64,000 nt of DNA. It comes from Shinella sp. UYSO24 (GTDB lineage Bacteria; Pseudomonadota; Alphaproteobacteria; Rhizobiales; Rhizobiaceae). Below are positions 48,185 to 56,446 of this stretch, piece by piece. The notes beneath the pieces were generated by a model, which was not told the DNA's origin, ran no database searches, and saw nothing but the letters and a program-made list of their open reading frames with translations. Within the stretch, counting starts at the first letter, position 1. Each line of letters begins with the position of its first letter. The DNA is taken from contig CABHNZ010000012.1 in NCBI GenBank assembly GCA_902167985.1, positions 146,525 through 210,524 of the forward strand, read 5' to 3'. The position numbers and the translations under genes are program-made.

Positions 48185-48250
48185 AATTTGTGCTGTGGGT
48201 TTTTATTGAACCCGACATGCTGCACTGGGAGTGAGTGAGGAGACGATCGG

Positions 48251-48442
48251 ATGGCAATCAACATCCATCGGGAGACAGCAACGATCTATCAGTTTCCGGT
48301 GCGTCCGCGCCGGCGGCTGGAGGACGGCAAGACCGTACCGGCGAGCGTGTTCGATGTGACGCTCAGCGTCGTCGATGACTGCTGGTATCATCAGGAGGCC
48401 CTGCATGAGCCGGTGAAGCCGGAGCGGCCGAAGCCCTGCTGA
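48251..48442 (+). CDS. gstI: Glutamine synthetase translation inhibitor GstI (DUF2735)
   Basis: 63 aa, starting MAINIHRETATIYQFPVRPR with GAGGAG about 9 bases upstream. Length, divergent position next to glnII and the HRETATIYQFP start match the DUF2735/GstI family. In Rhizobium leguminosarum GstI is a 63-aa protein that inhibits glnII translation, and NtrC activates glnII while repressing gstI. The NtrC site here is placed to do the same. Confidence 0.85.
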   Translation: MAINIHRETATIYQFPVRPRRRLEDGKTVPASVFDVTLSVVDDCWYHQEALHEPVKPERPKPC

Positions 48443-48569
48443 GGCGGTTTTCCGTTTGTCGGATGGGTGTCGGGATGGAGGAGTTCCGGCAGGCATCCGA
48501 CGATGGCGCCTGAGACTGGAAGATGTGGGACTGGAAGACGTGTGACTGCATGGCAGTTCACACGTGTAT

Positions 48570-48617
48570 GGGCCGCGCCAGAGACTTTTGAGGTCTGGCG
48601 GCGGCCCTTTCTGTTTT
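48570..48617 (+). terminator. Terminator between gstI and the yeiH-like gene
   Basis: GGGCCGC-GCCAGA ... TCTGGC-G-GCGGCCC forms a 13-bp stem with one bulged G, followed by TTTCTGTTTT on the plus strand. It is about 130 bp after gstI and 30 bp from the stop of the convergent exporter gene. Confidence 0.75.
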
Positions 48618-48645
48618 GCGCCGAAGGGTCAGTGGCTCCTGCGCA

Positions 48646-49708
48646 TCAGAAGCCGAAGAGGCGCAGCATGGCGTAGCCGAAGGCGGCGATGAACAGCCAG
48701 CCGAAGCGCCGAGCGCCAGCGGCCGCCAGCCTTCGGCCCTCAGCTTGCCGATATCCGTCTGCAGCCCCATTGCGGCCAGCGCCATGGCAAGCAGCATGTT
48801 GGTGATGGTCTGCATGTCGCCGGCGATCGCGGGCGGGATCGTCACTGCGCTGTTCACCGCCATCATCGCCACGAAACCAAGGACGAACCAGGGCATGGGC
48901 GCGGAGGGGCGTCTGCCGGTGCCGGCCGCGTCCTCATTTCTTTCCCGCATCGAGACGGCAAGCGCCATGATGAGGGGAGCGAGCATCACGACGCGGGCAA
49001 GCTTCGATATGGTGCCGTAATGGCCGGCGATCTCGCCGGATTGAAAACTTGCGGCAACGACCTGCGCCACTTCATGGATCGTGCCGCCTGCCCAAAGGCC
49101 ATAGGCGCGCGGATCGAGCGCCAGCGGTGCTGCGAGAAGCGGGTAGGCAAGCATTGAAATGGAGCCGAAGATCGTGACGCAGGCGACGGCGTAGGCGACA
49201 TGCTCCTGCCGGCCGCGCACCACCGTATTGGCGGCAATCACCGCCGAGGCGCCGCAGATGGACGTGCCGGCGGCAATGAGGTCCGTCAGCGACTTTTCGA
49301 CGCCGAGCGCCCGGCCGGCAAGGCGGATCGCCAGGAAGGTGGTCACGAGCGTCACGGCGACCATGGCAAGCCCTCCTGCGCCAAGCGAGAGGATCTGCCC
49401 CGCCGTGACCTGCAGGCCGAGAAGCACGATGCCGATGCGCAGAATGCGCCGCACCGAAAAGCCGATGCCGGGTTCCAGCGCTGCCGGAACGGGCAGGGCG
49501 TTGCGGATCACCATCCGATGATGATCGACAGGATCAGCGGGCTGAGCGCCGCCCAGCCGCTCCAGCTGCGGATGCCGATGGCCACGAGGCCGATTGCCGC
49601 CGTGAGCGCGAGGCCGGGCAGGAGGGCGATGGTGTTGTTTTTGAGCGAGCCGTAGCTTGCGTTCGCCTGTTGCAGGCCGGAGGCTCCGATTGGTGCGGCG
49701 GGCTTCAT
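48646..49708 (-). CDS. YeiH-family putative exporter (two frameshifts)
   Basis: 354 aa after correction, normal for the family (UPF0324/YeiH, often called putative sulfate exporter). Breaks at CC 49515-49516 (restores LSPLILSIIIGMVIRNALPV) and at G 48700 (restores LALGASAWLFIAAFGYAMLRLFGF). Ten or so hydrophobic segments are visible; the family motif region is AAGTSICGASAVIAANTVV. Divergent from a LysR gene, as YeiH and its regulator YeiE often are. Confidence 0.87.
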
Positions 49709-49815
49709 GGTTTTTCCAAAATCTTCAAGTTATGACGAAAACCATTCTCCTGCCGATTGAATGATAAATCCAATTGATTGATATTGTCGTTTCGTTCGAT
49801 TTTAATGGTTAGGCG

Positions 49816-50724
49816 ATGACGCTCGAACAGTTGCGGATCTTTCTGGAAGTGGCCGAGCGCGAGCATGTGACGCGGGCGGCCGAGGCGCTGCATCTGACGC
49901 AGTCGGCCGTGAGTGCGGCGATTGCAGCGCTTGAGGCGCGGCATGCGGTGGTCCTGTTCAACCGGGTTGGCCGGCGGATCGAGCTGACCGAGGCCGGCCG
50001 GCTTTTCGTGCCGGAGGCGCGTTCGGTGCTGGAGCGGGCGCGTTCGACGGAGGCGATGCTGGCGGATCTCGGCGGGGCGACGACCGGCCTCCTGCGCATC
50101 CATGCCAGCCAGACGGTGGCAAGCTATTGGTTGCCGGCGCGGCTGATGCGCTATCACGAGCGGTTTTCGCGGGTGGATCTGCGGCTGACGGTCGGCAATA
50201 CGCAGAGTGCCGGCGAGGCGGTTCTCTCGGGTGTCGCGGATCTCGCGGTGGTCGAGGGCGAGCTTGATCCTGCGGGGCTGAGGCTCAGCAAGGTTGCCGA
50301 GGACAGGCTGGTTCTGGTGGTCGGCAACCGGCATGTCTGGGCCGATGGCAGGCGGATCACGCCATCGGCGCTGCTTGAGACGAACTGGATCCTGCGTGAA
50401 CCGGGCTCGGGAACGCGGGCCGCCTTCGAGGCGCATCTGCGCTCGCTCGTCATCGAGCCGCGCGAGCTTTCGGTCGTGCTCGAACTGCCGTCGAACGAGG
50501 CGGCGATGGCGGCCGTCGAGGCGGGGCAGGCGGCCACCGTTCTGTCGATGCGGGCTGCGGCGGCGCATGTGGCGGCCGGGCGGCTGCATGTGGCGGATTT
50601 CGACATTCCGCCGCGCAGCTTTTCGACTGTCCATCACGGTCAGCGGCATGTGACGCGGGCGCTGGCGGCGCTGCTTGAAATGCTGGCTGAGGGGGATGAT
50701 GCCGGCGAGGCGTCTTCCGTATGA
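49816..50724 (+). CDS. LysR-family transcription regulator (CbbR/YeiE-like)
   Basis: 302 aa. The N-terminal winged HTH is MTLEQLRIFLEVAEREHVTR then LHLTQSAVSAAIAALE. The effector domain runs from about residue 90 (GLLRIHASQTVASYWLPARL). It faces the yeiH-like gene across 107 bp and probably controls it. Its last codons (LLEMLAEGDDAGEASSV) form the first part of a 163-bp tandem duplication downstream. Confidence 0.9.
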   Translation: MTLEQLRIFLEVAEREHVTRAAEALHLTQSAVSAAIAALEARHAVVLFNRVGRRIELTEAGRLFVPEARSVLERARSTEAMLADLGGATTGLLRIHASQTVASYWLPARLMRYHERFSRVDLRLTVGNTQSAGEAVLSGVADLAVVEGELDPAGLRLSKVAEDRLVLVVGNRHVWADGRRITPSALLETNWILREPGSGTRAAFEAHLRSLVIEPRELSVVLELPSNEAAMAAVEAGQAATVLSMRAAAAHVAAGRLHVADFDIPPRSFSTVHHGQRHVTRALAALLEMLAEGDDAGEASSV

Positions 50725-51000
50725 GGTGCCCGCCGCCAAAACCGGAGAGGGCCCGGGCGGTGAAGCCCGAGCGCTGCCGAATTTGGCAACGCCGTTCATG
50801 TCGGGCGGCATGACGCAGGTCGCGCTGGAGGCGCTCCTTGAAATGCTGGCTGAGGGGGATGATGCCGGCGGGGCGTCTGCCGTATGAGGTGCCTGTCACC
50901 AGAAGCAGAAAAGGCCCGGGCGGTGAAGCCCGAGCCTTCCTGAATTTGGCAAAGCCGTTCGTGTCAGGCGGCGTGGCGCAGGTCGCGCGGGGCGCGGCGG
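50675..51000. repeat. 163-bp tandem duplication spanning two convergent gene ends
   Basis: Copy 1 is 50675-50837 and copy 2 is 50838-51000; both begin atgctggctgagggggatg. They are roughly 85% identical by eye. Each unit carries the LysR 3' end, a hairpin (GGCCCGGGC/GCCCGAGCC type) and the chemoreceptor 3' end (catgacgcaggtcgcg versus cgtggcgcaggtcgcg). Only the outer ends remain in genes. This covers the 239-bp gap between the two stops. Confidence 0.8.
50911..50937. terminator. Bidirectional terminator between LysR and the chemoreceptor
   Basis: AAGGCCCGGGC-GGTGAA-GCCCGAGCCTT is an 11-bp stem with one C-A mismatch between convergent genes, preceded by AAA and ending in TT. A weaker, decayed version occurs in the first copy of the tandem duplication. 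Confidence 0.7.
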
Positions 51001-52869
51001 GTTTCGCCGTCGAGGCGGAAGTTCGACAGGAGCGCCTGCAGCTGATGGCTTTCCTCGGCCAGCGTTTCGCTTGCCGCGGTGGTTTCTTCCACCATTGCGG
51101 CGTTCTTCTGGGTCATCTGGTCCATGTGGTTGACCGAGGAATTGATCTCGGCCAGCGCCGTCGACTGTTCGCGCGAGGCGGTGGCGATCGATTCCACATG
51201 CTCGTTGACCTTGTTGACCAGCCGTTCGATCTCGACCAGCGCATCGCCGGTGGAGCGGACGAGCGTCACGCCGCCCTCGACTTCCATCGTCGAGGTGCTG
51301 ATCAGGGTCTTGATCTCCTTGGCGGCATTGGCGGAGCGCTGGGCCAGTTCGCGGACTTCCTGGGCGACGACCGCAAAGCCGCGGCCGGCTTCACCGGCAC
51401 GGGCGGCCTCGACGCCGGCATTCAGCGCCAGAAGGTTGGTCTGGAAGGCGATCTCGTCAATGACGCCGATGATCTGGCTGATCTTGGCGGATGAATCCTC
51501 GATGCGGCCCATGGCGGTGACGGCGCTGCGCACGATATCGCCCGACTTTGCCGCACTCTGGCGCGTCTCGTGCACCATGTCGCGGGCTTCGTTGGCGCGG
51601 GTGGAGGCGGCGCGCACGGTCGCGGTGATCTCGTCGAGGGCTGCTGCCGTCTCTTCGAGGGCTGCGGCCTGCTGCTCGGTGCGCTTCGACAGGTCATTGG
51701 CGGCGGACGAGAGTTCGGCCGAGTTGTTGTTGATCGTCTGGGCGGCGCCGCGGACATTCACCATCGTCGAGCGCAGGCGCACCATCGTGGTGTTGACGTT
51801 GGCCTGAAGTTCGGCGAAGGCGCCCTGGAAATTGCCTTCCATGCTGTGCGTGAGATCGGCTTCGGCAAGGGCTGCGATGACGCGGCGGACTTCGTTGACG
51901 GCATTGTCGACGCTTGTCACCAGTTCGTTCATGCCCGTTGCAAAGCGGTTGAGGTCGTCATTGCCGTAATCCTTGTGGATGCGGGCAGTGAAATCGCCGG
52001 CGACAGCAGCGGCGACGACGCCGGAAATGCTGGCCTGCAGATCGCTTGAGCGCTCATGCAGCACGGCTTCCTGTGCCTTGAGTTCCGCCATGGCGCGGGC
52101 ATTGTTGCGGAAAACGTCGACGGCGCGGGCCATTTCGCCGATCTCGTCGCGACGGTCGGCGTCGATATTGCCCTTGTCGTCCATCTGGCCGCGGGCGAGA
52201 AGCGTCATGGCGCCGGTCAGCTCATGGATCGGCCGGACGATGCCGCGGCGGGCGATCAGGGTGCTGAAGAATGCGCCGATGAGGATCAGCGCAAGGGCGG
52301 CTCCACCCGCAACCATCATGGCCGTGGTCGAGGAGGAGAGGGCGGCTGCGCGGGCGGCGGCCAGCGTATTGCCGGAATAGGTGCTGTAGACCTTGACCGT
52401 ATCGGTCACTGCCTTCTGGCCATCGAGCGCCTTGCCGAGTGCGGCCGTGATCGCCGTCGCATTGGCCGGGTCCTTCTCGGCGACATCGACCATGGCGCGG
52501 ATCGAGGCGAAATAGCTGTCGAGGGCGGCGCGGATGGCGCCGAGCTGCTGGGTTTCGTTGGCATCGGCCGTCGACTGGATTTTTGGCAGGCGGGCGAGCA
52601 TTTCGCCGGAGCGCTTGTCGGTCTCGGCGCGGAAATCCTTCGCCTTGGCGGGTGCCGCCGCCAGCTGGTAGGTCATGCGGCTGATGGCGATGATATCGAC
52701 ACGCAGGTCCATCGCCTCGCGGGCGACCTCCTCACGGCGCGACCGAGGTCATGGCGCCCTGCAGGCCCTTAAGGCCGCTTGCCGACACGCCGGCGATGAC
52801 GACGGAAGACAGGCCCATGATCGCGACGACCAGGCCAATCTTCTTCGAAATGGAAATGTTTTTGAACAT
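50964..52869 (-). CDS. Methyl-accepting chemotaxis protein (one frameshift)
   Basis: About 635 aa from ATG 52869 ([20 protein letters not shown]). The frame breaks near 52733-52737: the first 45 residues (to AMTSVA) must join [20 protein letters not shown] by one base removed or two added. Two membrane segments (about residues 10-30 and 185-205) flank a helical periplasmic sensor domain. HAMP-like segments follow, then the signalling domain with tip motif [18 protein letters not shown]. The C-terminus [11 protein letters not shown] lacks the CheR-binding pentapeptide. Ligand unknown. Confidence 0.9.
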
Positions 52870-53136
52870 CAGAACTTACCCCCAGCACTTCCGGATCGCG
52901 GATCCGGTGCATCCTCTCGCGATCCTGAACCGGGCAAATTTGTCCTGCGTTTCAAGAAAACTTACCAAGATACTGACGCGGATGCGCTAATTCTGAGTTA
53001 AAATGTCGCAGCAGGCTTTCGCGCTGTGCTTGTGTAGCCGGCGTCTCATGCGCGGCGGCCTTTTGCCCGGACATTGCAAAATCTGATAGTTGCGCATGTT
53101 GGCTCAAGCGGCTAGGGATTTAACCCTTCCTTAACC

Positions 53137-53589
53137 ATGCTGATCCAGAGAGGAATGATGACCGGCACGGGCAAGCATCGTCATTACCTTTCGCGCTTCT
53201 ATAGCGCCAACGACAACCCGGAAATGCGGGTTCGCCGGACGAGCCTGTTTGCGCGGGCGATCTTTCCGCAGGCGGGCATCAAGGCCTATCAGGGCATGAC
53301 GGTGAAGATCATCGGGCTGCACGAGCAGGGAGCCATCCTGCAGGTGGCCGATAACGCGATGCTGCCGGAGCATTTCTATCTCTGTCTCGGCGAAAACGAG
53401 ATCTTCTTCACCTGCGCGCGTCGCGGCGAGGTGAAGGCCGGTCTGCTCGTTGCCTTTGCCGAGCCGGAAGATACGTTCTTCATCGAGGCGCTTTCGCGAA
53501 TCAGCCTGCCGATGGCGACCTTCCAGAAGATGCGCGGCAGCTGTCCGGCCGTCATCCAGTCCCGCATGCGGCGGCCAAACCAGCGCTGA
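53137..53589 (+). CDS. PilZ-like small protein
   Basis: 150 aa from ATG 53137; ATG 53155 or 53158 (MTGTGKHRHYLSRFYSANDN) may be the true start, next to AGAGGA. The core (GMTVKIIGLHEQGAILQVAD, MLPEHFYLCLGENEIFFTCA) has the beta-barrel pattern of PilZ relatives, but no clear RxxxR c-di-GMP motif precedes it. It may be a degenerate PilZ. It stands beside chemoreceptor and FliN-like genes, hinting at motility control. Confidence 0.55.
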   Translation: MLIQRGMMTGTGKHRHYLSRFYSANDNPEMRVRRTSLFARAIFPQAGIKAYQGMTVKIIGLHEQGAILQVADNAMLPEHFYLCLGENEIFFTCARRGEVKAGLLVAFAEPEDTFFIEALSRISLPMATFQKMRGSCPAVIQSRMRRPNQR

Positions 53590-53739
53590 TTGCGGCCCGA
53601 TTACCTGATTTCGTGTCGTATCCCGACGGCTCTCTGTGGATGTTTACCTTTCGTTAGGGATAGCGCCGCTCTGCGGCGGCAAGGGCGCAAGTGTCGGCCT
53701 AGGTCCAGAGGGTCCACGCATTTTCGAAAGGTGATTCCG

Positions 53740-54228
53740 ATGAACGACGATTTTCCGCCGACCGAGGCCGATGGCGATAGCGCGCCTGCGACGGAGACTT
53801 CGCTCAAGGATGAGGCTGTCGTGGAAGAGGGCGCCGTCAGTGATGCATCGCCCGACATGATGGCAAGCCCAGCGGAGCCCGTAGAGGAGACCCCAATGTT
53901 CGAACAACACCACGCAGCAGCCAACCTGCCGGAATTTCCCGCTCCTTCTCCTGCTCCGGGCGCCGCTGCAGGCGAGCGTAATGATCGCTTCCGTCCGCCG
54001 GTCAGCCAGATCCCCGTCGAGATGCAGGCCGTGATCGGCCGCGTGAAGGTCTCGGTTGCCGAACTTATGGGCGCCGAGCCCGGTGCGCGCTTCAAGCTCG
54101 ACAGCAAGTTCGGCGAGCCCGTGGAACTGCAGGTCAATGGCAAGCGGATCGGCTATGGCGAGATCGTTGCGGACGATCGCGACAATCTCGTCGGCATACG
54201 GATGATCTCGCTCGAGCCGGATTTCTGA
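53740..54228 (+). CDS. FliN/SpoA-domain protein, apparently orphan
   Basis: 162 aa from ATG 53740 (MNDDFPPTEADGDSAPATET), with AAAGG about 8 bases upstream. An acidic, Pro/Ala-rich N-terminus of about 90 residues leads to a FliN-type C-terminal domain (IPVEMQAVIGRVKVSVAELM, GEPVELQVNGKRIGYGEIVA, DNLVGIRMISL). FliN forms the flagellar switch C-ring; relatives occur in type III secretion. No other flagellar structural genes are here, so it may be a second or accessory copy. Confidence 0.78.
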   Translation: MNDDFPPTEADGDSAPATETSLKDEAVVEEGAVSDASPDMMASPAEPVEETPMFEQHHAAANLPEFPAPSPAPGAAAGERNDRFRPPVSQIPVEMQAVIGRVKVSVAELMGAEPGARFKLDSKFGEPVELQVNGKRIGYGEIVADDRDNLVGIRMISLEPDF

Positions 54229-54424
54229 AACATTCCCGTAGCCTGGCTGCCGGTCATCGCTGATGGATGCCGGTTGCCGATGGCCGTATCCACAGCCGGT
54301 GGGTGCGGCGTTATTTCCTGATAAAAAGAGTCGAGTTTAATCTTTACTCTGAAAATCAAGTTTACTATGGTGCCGCCAACGACGGGTTCCGACCCTTCAA
54401 GATCCTGCCAAGACGGGGAGCGCC

Positions 54425-54853
54425 ATGGCGAAGAAACAGAAGCGGAAGAACGGCAATGCCACGCAGACGAGCGGATCTGGCGTGCCGGATGGCGGTGCCA
54501 CCGTTCAGACGCTTGGCGGGGATACGACCGATATCCGCAGCTTCCTTTATGTCGGCGGCCGTGACTGTCAGGTTGCGCATCTGCGTCAGATCGCCAGCAA
54601 GCACGGCGCCGAGCTGATCCATCATGATGGCGGCCTGCGCGAAGCGGTGTCGCGTATCGATACCGTTCTTCCCTCCGTCGACTGCGTTTTCTGCCCCATC
54701 GACTGTATCAGCCATGATGCGTGTTTGCGGGTGAAGACCGGTTGCAAGAAATTCGGCGTCACCTTCATTCCCCTGCGCAATGGCTCCAAGTCCAGCCTGG
54801 AGCGCGCGCTCCAGACCATCAAGGAGCGGAATGATGAAAGACGAGTTTCCTGA
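54425..54853 (+). CDS. DUF2325 domain-containing protein
   Basis: 142 aa. After a basic low-complexity start (AKKQKRKNGNA), the DUF2325 core shows FLYVGGRDCQVAHLRQIASK, IHHDGGLREAV and VFCPIDCISHDACLRVKTGC, including several conserved cysteines and histidines. The biochemical role of the family is not established. It overlaps the next gene by 20 bp. Confidence 0.8.
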   Translation: MAKKQKRKNGNATQTSGSGVPDGGATVQTLGGDTTDIRSFLYVGGRDCQVAHLRQIASKHGAELIHHDGGLREAVSRIDTVLPSVDCVFCPIDCISHDACLRVKTGCKKFGVTFIPLRNGSKSSLERALQTIKERNDERRVS

Positions 54854-55103
54854 TCGACGGGATGCGGACCGTTACGACGGGAGCGGACTGATCGGGCTAC
54901 ACAAGCTTGCCGAACAGACCGGCGACGGCATGGTGCCGGAACTCTATCAGATGGCCCGAGAGCGGGAGGCTGCGCGCGCAGAACGCGGTCCCGGGGCGGG
55001 CAACGTGGTTGCGTTTACGCCACGCGACGAGGATGACGCGCCGAGCCTGCGAAAAGGCGAGACCAAGGGCGAGATGGGGCGGGTCATCGCCTTTCGGCGA
55101 TAG
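54834..55103 (+). CDS. Hypothetical 89-aa protein
   Basis: Start ATG 54834 (MKDEFPDRRDADRYDGSGLI) with AAGGAG 7 bases upstream, inside the end of the DUF2325 gene. Charged and mostly helical, ending GEMGRVIAFRR. Unrecognised; probably co-translated with the DUF2325 protein. Confidence 0.6.
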   Translation: MKDEFPDRRDADRYDGSGLIGLHKLAEQTGDGMVPELYQMAREREAARAERGPGAGNVVAFTPRDEDDAPSLRKGETKGEMGRVIAFRR

Positions 55104-55475
55104 TTACTGCGGCCTTGTCCTGAAGGCTGCGCCGGCTGCAACAATCAGCCAGCCCAGCAGCATCAGCGTGCCGCCAAGCGGGGCCGCGAACGGGAAAAGC
55201 CTGTCGCCGGTATAATGGCGGCAGACGAGATCGCCGGCAAAGACGATCGTGCCGAGGCCGAGAACGATGGCGGCAAGCGTTGCCGTGCGGAACTGCCGGT
55301 AGCCCAGATAAAGCCCGATCAGCACCGGCGCATGGGCAAGGCACATGGTCGAGGCAGAGCCGAGGAAATGCGTGTCGCCGCCATGGCTTGCGGCGGCCGC
55401 AAGCGCCACGCCGGAGGCGCCCATCAGGCCGCTCACAAAAAGGATGAGCGGTCTCAGAGCATCGAGTCTTTCCAA
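55104..55475 (-). CDS. DUF423 family membrane protein
   Basis: 123 aa, taken from TTG 55475, since DUF423 proteins begin shortly before the LRPLILFVSGLMGASGVALA segment. Four membrane helices, with the family features ASHGGDTHFLGSASTMCLAH and LGGTLMLLGWLIVAAGA. The gene starts 4 bases after the truncated-haemoglobin stop, so the two form an operon. Function unknown. Confidence 0.75.
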   Translation of the reverse strand: MERLDALRPLILFVSGLMGASGVALAAAASHGGDTHFLGSASTMCLAHAPVLIGLYLGYRQFRTATLAAIVLGLGTIVFAGDLVCRHYTGDRLFPFAAPLGGTLMLLGWLIVAAGAAFRTRPQ

Positions 55476-55479
55476 GAGC

Positions 55480-55867
55480 CTATTCCCTGTTCTGCATGTG
55501 ATAAGCCAGCCGTTCGACCGGCGGCAGATGATGTCGCGGAGTTTCGGATTATCGATCGTCTCGTCCATGGCGCGGCGGAAGCAGAGCATCCATTCATCGC
55601 GCTCTTCCGGACCGATCGCGGCGCCGAAATGGCGCGAGCGCAGGCGCGGATGGCCGTATTTTCCACATAGACGGGCGGGCCGCCGAGATAGCCGGTCAGG
55701 TAATCGTAGAGCTTTGCCTCGCTGCCGGCGAGGCTTTCCGGGTGGATCGCGCGGCAGCGGGCAGCTTCGGGCAGCGTGTCCATCAGCTCGTAGAAACGAT
55801 GGCAGAGGCGCCTGATCGTCTCGTCGCCGCCGATTGCCTCGTAGAGTGTGATGGTTTCGCCCGTCAT
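55480..55867 (-). CDS. Group II truncated haemoglobin (two frameshifts)
   Basis: 129 aa after correction. It starts MTGETITLYEAIGGDETIRR. Breaks at TTTT 55659-55662 (restores PPVYVEKYGHPRLRSRHFGA) and near 55527 (restores RDIILPPVERLAYHMQNRE). The proximal-histidine region is KYGHPRLRSRHF and the E-helix region GSEAKLYDYLTGYLGGP. Such globins bind O2 or NO and may protect against nitrosative stress. Read literally, the product would lose its C-terminal half. Confidence 0.85.
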
Positions 55868-56089
55868 GTCCGAAGATAGCTCGTTGCGCCCGAATGGTCT
55901 TCCCGGTGTTAGACCTCAAGGTCGGAGCGGGCAAGGGGTGGCGGCGCAGACAAAAGCCGAGGGTGGCGATAAACCATCCTCGGCTTGTCATTGGTCAAGA
56001 ACTTCGACGGTATGCCTTTCTCCAGGGGATGGTTATCTCCGCGGTGGCGACAACATCCGTCCATGTCTCATGGCAGGCGCCGCCGGTCA

Positions 56090-56290
56090 TCAATCCGGGC
56101 CGGCATCTGCCTCGTGTACATGGCTACCCTTGGCATTGGGGCCGGGTAGGGAGCCGGTGCCGGGCGTCTTGTCATAGTCGGTCAGGTGATCCTTGGCATG
56201 TGGGCCGGCTGCCGGATGCTTTGCGCTTGCCGGGCGGGGTGACTTTTCGGTCTGTTCCACCGAGTCACGGGCTTTTCTGTCTTCGACCAT
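56090..56290 (-). CDS. Hypothetical 66-aa hydrophilic protein
   Basis: Starts MVEDRKARDSVEQTEKSPRP with GGAGGA 6 bases before the ATG. Pro/Lys/Asp-rich, with no hydrophobic core, so probably disordered (HPAAGPHAKDHLTDYDKTPG). Short proteins of this composition are recurrent in rhizobia; function unknown. It lies between globin and dehydrogenase genes with gaps of about 150-220 bp that show no other gene. Confidence 0.65.
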   Translation of the reverse strand: MVEDRKARDSVEQTEKSPRPASAKHPAAGPHAKDHLTDYDKTPGTGSLPGPNAKGSHVHEADAGPD

Positions 56291-56446
56291 GATGTTCCTC
56301 CATCTGTCGCTTCAGGGCCGTTCTGAAAAACAAACGCTCCATCGAAGGGGTGGTTCCGCGTCGCCCATGGCAGGCGAGCCGAACGCAAAACGCCGCCGGG
56401 GGGCCGGCGGGCGTATCGATGTCGGCAGCGACGGATCGCGCGACGA

